Assembly: GCA_030144725.1 (NCBI GenBank) | Contig: JASKMD010000031.1 | Span: forward strand, 8,405,823 to 8,469,822 | DNA length: 64,000 nucleotides | Direction: 5' to 3' | Source of the DNA: Haematococcus lacustris | Lineage: Eukaryota > Chlorophyta > Chlorophyceae > Chlamydomonadales > Haematococcaceae | Part shown: positions 50,970-61,369 of the stretch, in pieces | Numbering within the stretch: the first letter of the stretch is position 1 | How the letters are laid out: every line of letters begins with the position of its first letter | Notes under the pieces: model-generated | The model's input: the letters and a program-made list of their open reading frames with translations, nothing else | What the model was told of the DNA's origin: nothing | Database searches by the model: none | Made by a program: the position numbers and the translations under genes

Positions 50970-51426
50970 GCATGCAGCGCAAGTAGCCGACACTCCCTTG
51001 GGTCACACGTTCCGTGGTCCCTACACCTTCCCCGTCTCATCAGCAGGGGTCCATTGGTTAAGCATGACACCATGTCAAGTTGGCTCGCAATTGCTGGTGC
51101 ATAGGCCCTCGTGACATGTATTTATTTTTGCATTGGTTGGAAAACATTGTGCATAGTGAGACAAATCGAGTTCAGGTCAGATGGAGATGCCCTCCTCTGG
51201 CAACAGCTGGCAGCAAATGTTGCGAGCGTTCAAAATCTGCCATTCTGCGCAGAGTGTGTGTGGGATATAAGTTATACATCATGTAACCAGGGCTATGATG
51301 ACGACAAGACGAAAAGATTAGACTATAGAAGAACAGACGTCAGTCGGGCGCCCCCAACATGGGGTTGGTAATATGCATGCAAATTTTCTCTCAATACTGC
51401 ACCGTTTTCGATAACCGTTTGTCACA
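50970..51426. other. Spacer
   Basis: AT-richer than the flanking genes. No gene recognised. Confidence 0.3.
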
Positions 51427-51990
51427 TTGGCCCTGTTCGCACTCGATTCGTTTTTCTATATTCGATGTCGTTGACGGTTAACTAGTTAACTGCCGCGCTT
51501 TAGTTGGCTGACTTCGTCCGCGGGGGCTGCAACATCTCCAGCAACTGGGCCTGTTGTAGCTGCGTCCGAACCCGCGAGGCCTTTAACATCTGCAGAAACT
51601 GGGCCTGCTGTAGCTGCGTCCGAGCATGAGGGGCCTGTTGCGTCTTTGTCTGTGCTTGGGCATGTAAGAAGAGACACATTTAGGCCTACATCTGTGCCAG
51701 AATTGGCGGGTTGGGCTGCGATTAATGGATTTGTCGCAACAGACTTCCCGCTCGGCTACCCTGCTCCCCGCTCGGCTAGATGGCGGGACAGAAGGCACGG
51801 TGACTCCTGACGCCTGCTCGGCTCCCTGCTTGAAAGATTCCTTCACCTGAAACAACTGACCCGTCATTCTACATCATTCTAGCCCCGGTTCAAGGCCCGG
51901 TTCGCACTCGATTCGTTTTTCGATATTCGATGTCGTTGGCGGTTATCTAGTTAACTGTCGCGCTTTAGTTGGCTGGCTTCGCTGACGGGC
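51427..51990. repeat. Direct repeats of about 93 bp (51427-51521 and 51898-51990)
   Basis: The two copies share GTTCGCACTCGATTCGTTTT, ATATTCGATGTCGTTG and GCGCTTTAGTTGGCTG in order, with a handful of differences. They enclose 376 bp. They could be duplicated parts of a mobile element or a tiny solo-LTR-like structure. Confidence 0.75.
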
Positions 51991-52400
51991 GGCTAGTGGT
52001 GTAAGGCTGGATAAGGCTGGATAGGGACGAGGAGGAGGAGTGGGAGCGTCTTCGCGAAGATGAGATTGCTGATCATGACCGACGACGGCGAGAGTTTGAA
52101 GACCTTATGGTTGCGCAAGGGCGCCCACCAGTACGGTAGGATGCAGTCATTGTACAACAGGAAGGGCTTTTGCTCATTCAATGTGCAGGCTGTGTGCAAT
52201 GGTGATGGGCTGTGGATTGCTGTGGAGGTTGGCAACGCAGGAAGCGTGCATGATGCCCGTGCCTTTGCTGAGAGCAGATTGGGCATGGGGTTGCAAGGTG
52301 CTATGGGTCAGTTCTTGTGGTCTGCCAGCGACTTTCTTCTGGTCTGCCATCGACTTTCTTGTGGTCTGCCAGCGACTTTCTTTGTAATGCAACCCATGGT
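51500..52400 (+). pseudogene. PIF/Harbinger-like transposase remnant
   Basis: Three coding patches in different frames. 51500-51800 reads a Thr/Ala-rich peptide with an internal repeat (SPATGPVVAASEP, SAETGPAVAASEH) and then TFRPTSVPELAGWAAINGF. 52020-52135 reads an acidic-basic stretch (DEEEEWERLREDEI, DRRRREFEDLMVAQG). 52140-52300 reads YNRKGFCSFNVQAVC, WIAVEVG and GSVHDARAFAESRLG. The last block is the typical core of DDE_Tnp_4 (Harbinger) transposases: a KG.xSxNVQAV strand and GSxHDxRxF around a catalytic Asp. The patches do not join in one frame, and the C-terminal part is lost in a small CGACTTTCTT repeat. Confidence 0.5.
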
Positions 52401-53655
52401 CTATGTCAACAAAGGTGCATGTCCATCATGGCTTTTTTGTCACCGGAGCAAACACTGGCTGCCACCTTCAAGTGCTCCGTGTAGACCTCACGTGCAGTTC
52501 AACTTCAGACCTGGTATGCATGAGCTTTGAATGCGCTTGCAAGTCTTTTTAGCCTTGCATGCGTGAGATGTGACTTTTGGTTTACTTAAGCTGAGACCAG
52601 GCAGGTACCCTTTTCCCATTGGCGAGGCTACCGGTCAACGGAACCTTCCGAACCTCTCGCGACTGCCTCGGTCCATTCACGTTTTGACCCCGCAGTAAAT
52701 TGTTTCAGCTTTCTCTTGTATTCTTGGCAAGCCCGCAGCCCTTGAGAGCGTGGTTTTTTCATAGTTTGAACGGTGTGAAGCGGTCTTTCTACGGTGTAAT
52801 GCATTCTTATTTGAACGAACGTTTGCGAAAAAACCCATTACACATGGGACCAGCCGCAGCCAGGTCGGGGCCTAGCCACGTAGAGCCCAAGCACGCGCAG
52901 CAACCAGGCACAGCAGGTGCGGGTTGCAGGTGTAGTCGGTTTTGGCTGCGATGGCTAGTGCGTTGACCGATATTGGCCGCTTGGGCAAGTGGGTTGACAT
53001 CGACACGCTCCATGACGTGCTCGTAAAAGCATCCCATCCTGGGACGAGTGTACCAATCGCGCCTGCGAACATTTCACGAACATTTCAAGAACACGTCGCG
53101 TGTTGTTGGGTGGCTCTTGAGTGCGGATGTATGGTTGTCACTCACGCTGCTCCACGCGCAATAATAAGTAGGTCAGCAAGCTGATGTTCATAACCACACG
53201 CCATCGCTGACACACTCATCACACAGCTCCAGCAGCAGGCAGGTGCTGTTTGTGGCAGCTGTCAGGGCCAGGCCCCTGGTGCAGCTGGCTGCAGCCTTGT
53301 CCCTCCTATCGGCACTTCCAAGGGAGGCCACCTGGGCGTGTGTGGGTATGCTCTCTATGGCGCAATGAAGAGGGCTGGGATGGAGGCTACTCAAATCACC
53401 AAGCTATTGGCATCGGCATGGGCATGTGGGGGGGGTATCCAGGGTACAACATGTATGCTGCCATTGCCAACAAGCAAGAGGGCAGGAAGTGAGCGGGTTG
53501 TTTGCATGGTTTACATGGATTGGTTGACAACGATACAAGTTTATCATGAGCTTCATGGCACTTGTTCCTGTTGCATACAAACAATGGATACAAATGAAGA
53601 GGAGACACATGTAAGGGGTTGTCTATGCTCAACAGCCATTGCCTAGCAGCCATAC

Positions 53656-53975
53656 TGCTGCTCCTGCCCAGCACCACAGCTGCTCCTGCCCAACACTACA
53701 GCTGCTCCTGCCTGGCACCACAGCTGCTCCTGCCTGGCACCATTGCTGCTCCTGCCTGGCACCACAGCCGCTCCTGCCTGGCACCACAGCCGCTCCTGCC
53801 TGGCACCACAGCCGCTCCTGCCTGGCACCACAGCTGCTCCTGCCTGGCACCACAGCTGCTCCTGCCCAGCACCACAGCGGCTCCTCTCTGTAGCACAGCT
53901 GCTCCTGCCTAGCATCACAGTTGCTCCTCTCTATAGCACAGCTGCTCCGTTTTGTAGCTCCTGCCTGGCACTAGG
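53656..53975. repeat. 22-bp minisatellite (GCTCCTGCCTGGCACCACAG type)
   Basis: About 14 tandem units of GCTCCTGCCTGGCACCACAGCC with variants (GCCCAGCACC, TCTCTGTAGC). It lies inside the 1.7-kb transposon. The unit length equals that of the three satellite blocks, and units near the right end (GTAGCACAGCTGCTCC) resemble them loosely. Confidence 0.9.
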
Positions 53976-54035
53976 GACGGGGCGCTGCTGCACCTCAGCT
54001 TTTCGTCGACCTCACCAGCCGCTTGGCCCACGCCT

Positions 54036-54311
54036 CTAGCCCGCAGCGTGCGGTTCCCGTGGCTTTCTGCTTTCACTCTCCTCACCGCACTTTTTCGGTT
54101 TTTGCCAGGCCGAAACCGTGGGGAGAACCGCGGTTAGCTCCTCGTCATCGCTATCATAGCATACCATAACATCCCAGCTAGCCGCAAAACCCAGCACCGC
54201 ATCCATTTGGCGTGGCTGAGGCTTATCAGCAATCAACGGGACGAACGGTACGAGCGGGACGTGCGGGAACCAGTCGACCGGGAGGAATCTTATTAATTCA
54301 AATAAATACAT
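54036..54311 (-). CDS. Small unknown protein inside the DNA transposon
   Basis: 91 codons from an ATG placed 8 bp inside the right inverted repeat end. It reads MYLFELIRFLPVDWFPHVPL, then a Pro/Val-rich part, MDAVLGFAASWDVMVCYDSD and a Lys/Glu-rich end. The start right beside the terminal repeat and the orientation into the element fit a first exon of a transposon gene. No domain is recognised. Confidence 0.35.
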   Translation of the reverse strand: MYLFELIRFLPVDWFPHVPLVPFVPLIADKPQPRQMDAVLGFAASWDVMVCYDSDDEELTAVLPTVSAWQKPKKCGEESESRKPREPHAAG

Positions 54312-54542
54312 TTCGCCGCGCCAGTGGGAAAAGGGTAAGGATTCGGGATCATTTATTGATTCGCGGAGGAGGGCATTCAAACAGACTACTCGGGATCTCT
54401 GATTGGAGAACTAAGAAGAATGTAGAGACATGTAAGGATGGATCCTGGCTACTCGATGTCTGAAGCGCGCGACTTCCAGAGTACGAAAGCATCAGCAACA
54501 GCCACTACGCAGCCACTACCACTGTCGGAATAGATTCTGGCC

Positions 54543-56400
54543 TCCGTCGCCAGCCATGTATACTGCTGCCCCGGCTATACTCTAACATTTGGTTTCCTCG
54601 CATCGATCATCAGCCTGTGCTCTTGCCTCACGCAACGCAGTAGTCGAGCTGTTGAGATATTTTGGGGCAGTACCTCCGGTGCAAGAACGCCGAAGGCTCA
54701 AGCTACCGCTGACGCACCAGCACCATCGCAATGTAAGCTTGCCCAGCTGCTCAACTCGCAGCGCTGACCTGCAGTGGTTATACCTGCAGTGTTTCAAATG
54801 CCTACCCGCGAAAGCGGTGCCCACCTGCGACCAGTGACTACCCGCGAGAGCGGTGTTTACCTGCGTTAGCAGTGACTACCCGCGCAAGCGGTGCTTACCT
54901 GCGAAAGCAGTGCTACCTGCTGTTTGCAGTGGACTCGCTGGACACATCCGTACCTCGCTGGACCTTGCTTGACCTCGCTGGACATCTCTGGACACATCCG
55001 TACCTCGCTGGACCTTGCTGGACCTCGCTGGACATCGCTGGACACATCCGTACTTCGCAGCCCAAGTTCGACACGCAAAACAAGACATGCGGGCTGGAAG
55101 CCTTTCGTCACTGCCCCTTGTCACTTCGTCAGTTTGCCTGCAACCTGCAGCCACCTGCAGCCCCACCACCACCCTTATTCCAGTTACGTTGACACTCGTT
55201 GTAAACACTACCAACGCTTGGCACACTGCCCAGGCATACACGTCAACCTCTTGCTGAATCATCATCATCAGACCAAAACACGAGCACAAAACACACCACA
55301 GAACACACCACCAGCCATGTTACAAGGCTGTGTCTCCACCTTCCATTGTTACCTGGCACGCTGCCTTAACATCCATGGCCAGGTCAGGATCAAACCTCCT
55401 ACCACAGAGTTGTAAGGCACAGTTACACACCACTGATCACAGTCCACTGGCTCAATCTACCATCAGGCCAACCCACTAGGAGGTACCTCCCTCCTCACCT
55501 TCTGCCACGTTACACACCACACAACCCAAGGCATCAACCATCACGATTACAACCATCTCAGGCCACAGTCTATTGCAGAGATCATCAAGCCTTGCCGCCA
55601 CAGAAGCACAGCAGCCACAACCCTCTACATGTTGTAACAGTGCACAACCAGAGCACAACATCACAACATCAGACCACTGACTACAACACACTTGCAGCAA
55701 ACACATCACTACCCTAACCATGTGACACTAAACGCCATGAGACCGCCACAGTCCTTTCTTCACCTCCACCTGCAGAAAACACGACATACCACCACAATCA
55801 GCATGCAGAAGCAATGACACAGAAGCAGCAAGCAGCTGACTGGTCAGCATCCTCACAGATTGAACGTCACCACAGAGGCAGAGCAGAGCGCAACCAACCA
55901 CGACGGATATACGCATCCACTAAACAGCTAGCCAATGCAAGCTGTTGTCTCCAGTTGCCTACCTGAAAGCACATCGCCAGCTGTAAAGCTGAGACCAGCT
56001 GACCCTATGACACCAACAGCCGAGCTGTGAGCAATCCATTGTCACCAGCTAACTACAGCTGCCCAGCTGAGCGCACCATCATGACAGAACATCTAGCTAC
56101 AACAAGCATCTACTGCTACCCAGCCAGGAGCAATACCGTGGACAACCTGCACAAGCAGGTCAGCACATCAATGGCACGCAGAGCTAGGCCAGCTCAGCAG
56201 CACGCCACGACAACCAAGCCGCTAGCTACATAGCTTGCGCACACTCACACGCTCAGCACCAGTCAGCGGACGCGCTGTCACGCCGAGCTAACTTCCATCT
56301 GTACACCTCCGTCTTGGGAGTGAACACACACTAAAGGGCGTTCCGTCGTCCTGGGCATACAAACCTAAATACTCCAGGCATTCCGACTGCCACGGGAACG
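54543..56400. other. Decayed interior of the LTR element, with tandem repeats
   Basis: Two local tandem repeats: a CTACCCGCGAGAGCGGTG-like unit at about 54780-54920 and a CTCGCTGGACACATCCGTAC unit of roughly 60 bp at 54930-55055. The rest is A/C-rich without long open frames and probably corresponds to lost gag and pol sequence. Confidence 0.45.
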
Positions 56401-56860
56401 GAGTCGCTCTCCGCACCCCATCCTCAACTGCACATCGATGAGCAATCAGCGACTGAAGATCCACAGTACCAGCGCCTCCTAGCGGCTGCACTGGCTGGCA
56501 AAGCACGCCAGTTTCAAATCCAGGGAAACCTCATGTACCACACTGGACGGGGGACTCGCCGGCTTTACATCCCGGTGGGACCCATGCGCACCGCCCTACT
56601 CCGTGAAGCACATGACATCCCCATCTCCGGACATCTCAGTAGGGACAAAACCTACGCACAACTATCACGCCATTTCTTCCGGCCCCGCATGGCAGCATCA
56701 GTTCACGTCCGCTCCTGCACACACTGCCACTGAAACAAATCCAACACGGCCAACCAATCGGTCACAGCACCCATCCTGGTTCGCACCTTCTTTGATCATG
56801 TTTTCCGGTTGCATGGCCTCCCCAAGGTCATCGGGTCCAACAAATCACCCAATCACAACA
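56401..56860 (+). pseudogene. Integrase remnant (H2C2 zinc finger) of a Ty3-type element
   Basis: The frame reads DPQYQRLLAAALAGKARQFQ, then RRLYIPVGPMRTALLREAHD, PISGHLSRDKTYAQLSRHFF and CTHCH, the HHCC finger of retroviral-type integrases. An in-frame TGA follows directly (56732-56734). Past a deletion, 56777-56830 reads FFDHVFRLHGLPKVIGS, the end of the integrase catalytic core. The core itself is missing. Confidence 0.7.
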
Positions 56861-57524
56861 ACTACCATCCCATACTATCACCAACTTCTCTTACTATCTC
56901 CTCGCTTTCTTATGCTCCTCTCCATTCGGCTTCTCATTTCGTTTCATTCCTGGACGATGTCTTCGCCGTCAGCTGACACAAGCTCTACTGTGGACACCGA
57001 GACAACATCAAGACCTTTAGCTCGTGCTCTCTTGCATGAGACTTGCATGAGATTTGCATGAGATTTGCATGAGGTTTGCATGTTTGCTTGTTTGCATGTA
57101 GCTTGTGCATGTCTGCTTTTCACTTGCCTGCTTGCTCTGTGATCGCATGACTGTTTTTCCTAGACACTGGAAGCTCCGGGACGTAGCTTTTTGAAGTGGG
57201 GGAGAGTGTTACAGTTCAACTTCAGACCTGGTATGCATGAGCTTTGAATGCGCTTGCAAGTCTTTTTAGCCTTGCATGCGTGAGATGTGACTTTTGGTTT
57301 ACTTAAGCTGAGACCAGGCAGGGTTCGGGATCATTTATTGATTCGCGGAGGAGGGCATTCAAACAGACTACTCGGGATCTCTGATTGGAGAACTAAGAAG
57401 AATGTAGAGACATGTAAGGATGGATCCTGGCTACTCGATGTCTGAAGCGCGCGACTTCCAGAGTACGAAAGCATCAGCAACAGCCACTACGCAGCCACTA
57501 CCACTGTCGGAATAGATTCTGGCC

Positions 57525-57975
57525 CAATCAAGTCTCCCGGTAAAAGTTCCCCCTGTACGGGGGAAGTTTGTTGGCTGTAGATGGGGGAAGTTTCAAATTG
57601 CCCAACCGCGCTACTCGACAAGCACGAGCGACTAGCAACCCATACTACGGCTTGCTGGGCTCCATTGCAAGCTGTGACGCGCAACCTGGACGGCCCAGAG
57701 GTGGTCACTGGGGGCGGTTACTGTAATCGTTGATGAACGGCCGCAGCGATGCCGACCACAAGCCGTCCCTTAACAACAGCCGACCCACTCCCGTGCACGC
57801 AGGAGTTATGACCCCGCCGAGGCAAGCGAGGACAACGCACAGCTGAAGGACAGCAAGAAGACACGCGTGGAGCTGAGCTAGGCGCGGGCCAGGCGAGCTA
57901 CAGGTGAGATGGTTAGGGTAATACCTAGCCACTAACACATTAGGGGCAGCACTAACAATTCGCCCCTTGCATTAC
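57525..57975. other. Spacer
   Basis: No gene recognised. Confidence 0.3.
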
Positions 57976-58079
57976 CCTTGCCATAACTCTGTTGTTGTGT
58001 GCCTATACATGCAGGCCATCCACAATAACAGTTCAAGGAGACCCCAATAACTTAGAATGGCAAGACCGGCGACCCGCCG

Positions 58080-58972
58080 CCCAGCCCCACCCCTCGCCGC
58101 CGCAGCCCAGCCCTGCCCCACCCCCTCCCAGCCCTGCTCCACCCCCTCCCAGCCCTGCCCCACCCCCTCCCAGCCTTGTGTTGCCCCTCCCCTCCCTGCC
58201 CAGCCCTGCCCCACCCCCTTTCAGCCCTGCCCCACCCCCTGCCAGCCTTGCGTTGCCCCTCGCCGCTGCAGCCCAGCCCTGCCCCACCCCCTCCCAGACA
58301 TGCCCCACCCCTGCCAGCCCTGCCCCACCCCATCCCAGCCTTGTGTTGCCCCTCCCCTCCCTGCCCAGCCCTGCCCCACCCCCTCCCAGCCCTGCTCCAC
58401 CCCCTGCCAGCCTTCCGTTGCCCCTCCCCTCCCTGCCCAGCCCTGCCCTACCCCCTCCCAGACATGCCCCACCCCTGCCAGCCCTGCCCCACCCCATCCC
58501 AGCCTTGTGTTGCCCCTTCCCTCCCTGCCCAGCCCTGCCCCACCCCCTCCCTGCCCTGCCCCACCCCCTGCCAGCCTTCCGTTGCCCCTCCCCTCCCTGC
58601 CCAGCCCTGCCCCACCCCCTCCCAGACATGCCCCACCCCTGCCAGCCCTGCCCCACCCCATCCCAGCCTTGTGTTGCCCCTCCCCTCCCTGCCCAGCCCT
58701 GCCCCACCCCCTCCCTGCCCTGCCCCACCCCATCCCAGCCTTGCGTCGCCCCTCCCCTCCCCTCCCTGCCCAGCCCTGCCCCACCCCCTCCCAGCCTTGC
58801 GTTGCCCCTCCCCTCCCTGCCCAGCCCTGCCCCACCCCCTCCCTGCCCTGCCCCACCCCCTGCCAGCCCTGCCCCACCCCACCCAAGCCCTGCCCCACCC
58901 CCTCCCAGCCTTGCGTTGCCCCTCCCTGCCCTGCCCTGCCCTGCCCTGCCCTGCCCTGCCCTGCCTGTAGGT
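58080..58972. repeat. 21-bp minisatellite, left arm (CAGCCCTGCCCCACCCCCTC type)
   Basis: About 42 units with frequent TTGCGTTGCCCCTCCCCT interruptions. The Pro/Ala/Ser/Cys frames in it are artefacts of the repeat. The right arm has the same unit in inverse orientation at 60627-61080 with fewer copies. Confidence 0.93.
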
Positions 58973-59430
58973 GTGTGGTAATGCTGGCTGCAGGTAGCAG
59001 CAGGCTGTAGGTGTGCTTCAGTACATGAGCAGCAGCAGCACTACTAGGCTAAAGTGCATGTGCTGCAATGCATGAGCAGCCGCAGCAGCAACAAGCTGTA
59101 GTGCATGACCAGCAGTGCACAGGGCACAGGACAGCAACATGTGCGGTGTGTGTCTGGTTGCATGCAAGCTCATTTCAAGGCATAGATCTGGCATGGTTTG
59201 CGGTGGTCTTGGTAGCTTTATGCAAATGAAGGCATGCAATATGCGGTTGTTTAACCATGCCATTGCTTGTGTAGCCGCATATGGACACCACATTGGTTGT
59301 GTAAGACAATTCCCCCGGTGATCGGCAATTGCAACTCGAATATCAGGGTATACAATAGACCTAGCGTACTTGACCGTGCCAGTTGCAGCGTCAATGTAAT
59401 ACCGCGTGGTAGCATATGGTTTGGTTTGGT

Positions 59431-60061
59431 GCGGATCACTGCCAGGCCTGCACTTGCTAAGCATGACCGTGATGCATACATGCAAAGGGGGTATGTAGCA
59501 GGTGGCTACCACGTTTGCAGCTTTAGCGCATCACCACGTGGTGGTGTTGTCCATACAAGGGGCATGTGGCGCACCACACCCTAGCATGTGGCTGGATCTG
59601 GTGAGCCTCCACTATAGGTACCATCCATGGTCCAGCTAGCTGTGACACATTGGGTGCGGATCACTGCCAGGCTTGCACTTGCTAAGCATTACCTTGATGC
59701 ATACATGCAAAGGGGGTATGTAGCAGGTGGCTACCACGTTTGCAGCTTTAGCGCATCACCACGTGGTGGTGTTGTCCATACAAGGGGCATGTGGCGCACC
59801 ACACCCTAGCATGTGGCTGGATCTGGTGAGCCTCCACTATAGGTACCATCCATGGTCCAGCTTCGGCATTTTACCTTTGGAGGTTGGCTTGTATCCATCC
59901 AAGCCCTGCCTCTTTAGTGTAACAGCTACTACTACTGCCAGGCCTGCACTTGCTAAGCATTACCTTGATGCATACATGCAAAGGGGGTATGTAGCAGGTG
60001 GCTACCACGTTTGCGGCCTTAGCGCATCACTGCGTGGTGGTGTTGTCCATACAACGGGCGT
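59431..60061. repeat. Three direct repeats in the spacer of the inverted repeat
   Basis: Copies at about 59431-59637, 59656-59862 and 59934-60061 (partial), with CTGCCAGGCCTGCACTTGCT and CATACATGCAAAGGGGGTAT as constant words. The first two are nearly identical over 207 bp. Confidence 0.85.
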
Positions 60062-60239
60062 AGGTATCATTTGAGAAGAGGATACACGGCTAATGACCAG
60101 CACCGTTTTCTTCATTACATCTTGACCATTCACAGCTTACAAATCACGTTGTGTAGCATGGACCTGAACGGAAGCTCAGGACAGCCTTTTGAAAGCTTTT
60201 GTACCATGCAACATTCTTCTCAGATGGGCTGAAAGGCAC

Positions 60240-60626
60240 GACTGCACTGCCACACACCTACAGCCTGCTGCTGCTGTCCATGCACTGCTCATGCACTACA
60301 GCCTGCTGCTCTTGCTGCTGCTCATGCACCGAAACACACCTACAACCTGTTGTTGCTGCTGCGAATGCACTGCAGCAAATGCACTGCAGCCTGCTGCTGC
60401 TGCTCATGCACTGAAGCACACCTGCAACCTGCTGCTACCTGCACTGCTACACACCTACAGCCTGCTGTTGCTGCCCATTCACTGCTGCTCATGCACTACA
60501 ACCTGCTGCTGCTGCTGCTGCTCATGCACTGTAACACATGCACTGCAGCCTGCAGCTGCTTCACATGCACTGCAGCAAACCTGCAGCCTGCTGCTACCTG
60601 AAGACTGCACTGCCACACACCTACAG
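60240..60626. repeat. CTGCTGCTG/CATGCACTG-rich quasi-repeat
   Basis: Irregular repetition of GCCTGCTGCTGCT, CATGCACTGC and CACACCTACA words, related in inverse orientation to 58975-59105. It forms the inner part of the right arm of the inverted repeat. Confidence 0.7.
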
Positions 60627-61192
60627 GCAGGGCAGGGCAGGGCAGGGCAGGGAGGGGCAACGCAAGGCTGGGAGGGGGTGGGGCAGGGCTTGGATGGGGT
60701 GGGGCGGGGCTGGCAGGGGGTGGGGCAGGGCAGGGAGGGGGTGGGGCAGGGCTGGGCAGGGAGGGGAGGGGCAACGCAAGGCTGGGATGGGGTGGGGCAG
60801 GGCTGGCAGGGGTGGGGCAGGGCTGGGCAGGGAGGGGAGGGGCAACACAAGGCTGGGATGGGGTGGGGCAGGGCTGGCAGGGGTGGGGCAGGGCTGGGAG
60901 GGAGTGGGGGGGCAACGCAAGGCTGGCAGGGGGTGGGGCAGGGCTGAAAGGGGGTGGGGCAGGGCTGGGCAGGGAGGGGAGGGGCAACACAAGGCTGGGA
61001 TGGGGTGGGGCAGGGCTGGGAGGGGGTGGAGCAGGGCTGGGAGGGGGTGGGGCAGGGCTGGGCTGCGGCGGCGAGGGGTGGGGCTGGGCGGCGGGTCGCC
61101 GGTCTTGCCATTCTAAGTTATTGGGGTCTCCTTGAACTGTTATTGTGGATGGCCTGCATGTATAGGCACACAACAACAGAGTTATGGCAAGG

Positions 61193-61369
61193 ATCCCTAT
61201 ACATTACGGGAGAATAATTAATTGTTATATTGTCGTAATTGTAGATTTATACGGATATGTTGACCAGACTCGGGCATTACCAGTCAGCACAACAATTACA
61301 AACAATGTCGGCAGGCAAGGTTTTTGCTTAAGCTAGTGCTCTACAGCCCGCAATGTAAAAAAAGGAACC
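61193..61369. other. Short spacer
   Basis: Separates the inverted repeat from the recombinase gene; likely 3' UTR of that reverse-strand gene. Confidence 0.35.

Larger units (their letters stand above)
52606..54337. mobile_element. 1.7-kb DNA transposon inserted in the left LTR
   Basis: Terminal inverted repeats of 19 bp (52606-52624 and 54319-54337, 18 of 19 identical, TACCCTTTTCCCATTGGCG at the left) with the 3-bp target duplication AGG (52603-52605 and 54338-54340). The uninterrupted right LTR gives the empty site. Three-base duplications fit PIF/Harbinger elements. The interior contains weak coding patches on both strands and a 22-bp minisatellite, so it is probably non-autonomous. Confidence 0.85.
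52495..57524 (+). mobile_element. Ty3-type LTR retrotransposon remnant
   Basis: The right LTR (57212-57524, 313 bp; with TGTTA its 5' end may be 57207) is repeated on the left as 52495-52605 plus 54341-54542 (111 + 202 = 313 bp), split by an insertion. A purine tract (GAAGTGGGGGAGAG) lies directly before the right LTR, as expected for plus-strand priming. The interior is short (2.7 kb) and decayed, with only an integrase zinc-binding piece recognisable. Confidence 0.8.
57976..61192. mobile_element. Large inverted repeat, possible fold-back element
   Basis: The left arm (57976 to about 59000) and right arm (about 60590 to 61192) are inverse copies: CCTTGCCATAACTCTGTTGT at the left end matches the right end exactly in inverse orientation, and both arms continue through the same 150 bp and then a 21-bp minisatellite of different length. 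The spacer of about 1.5 kb holds three direct repeats. The arrangement resembles fold-back transposons, but no clear target duplication was found. Confidence 0.6.

Noticed and set aside
52700..53500. Genes inside the 1.7-kb DNA transposon (forward frames at 52942-53184 and 53250-53492).
   Set aside because: The pieces are short and unrelated in frame, and no transposase motif could be seen; kept only as weak coding patches of the element.
57992..59010. Pro-rich proteins of 264 to 329 codons in the minisatellite.
   Set aside because: All frames give the same rotating word from the 21-bp unit; opposite-strand frames are equally open.
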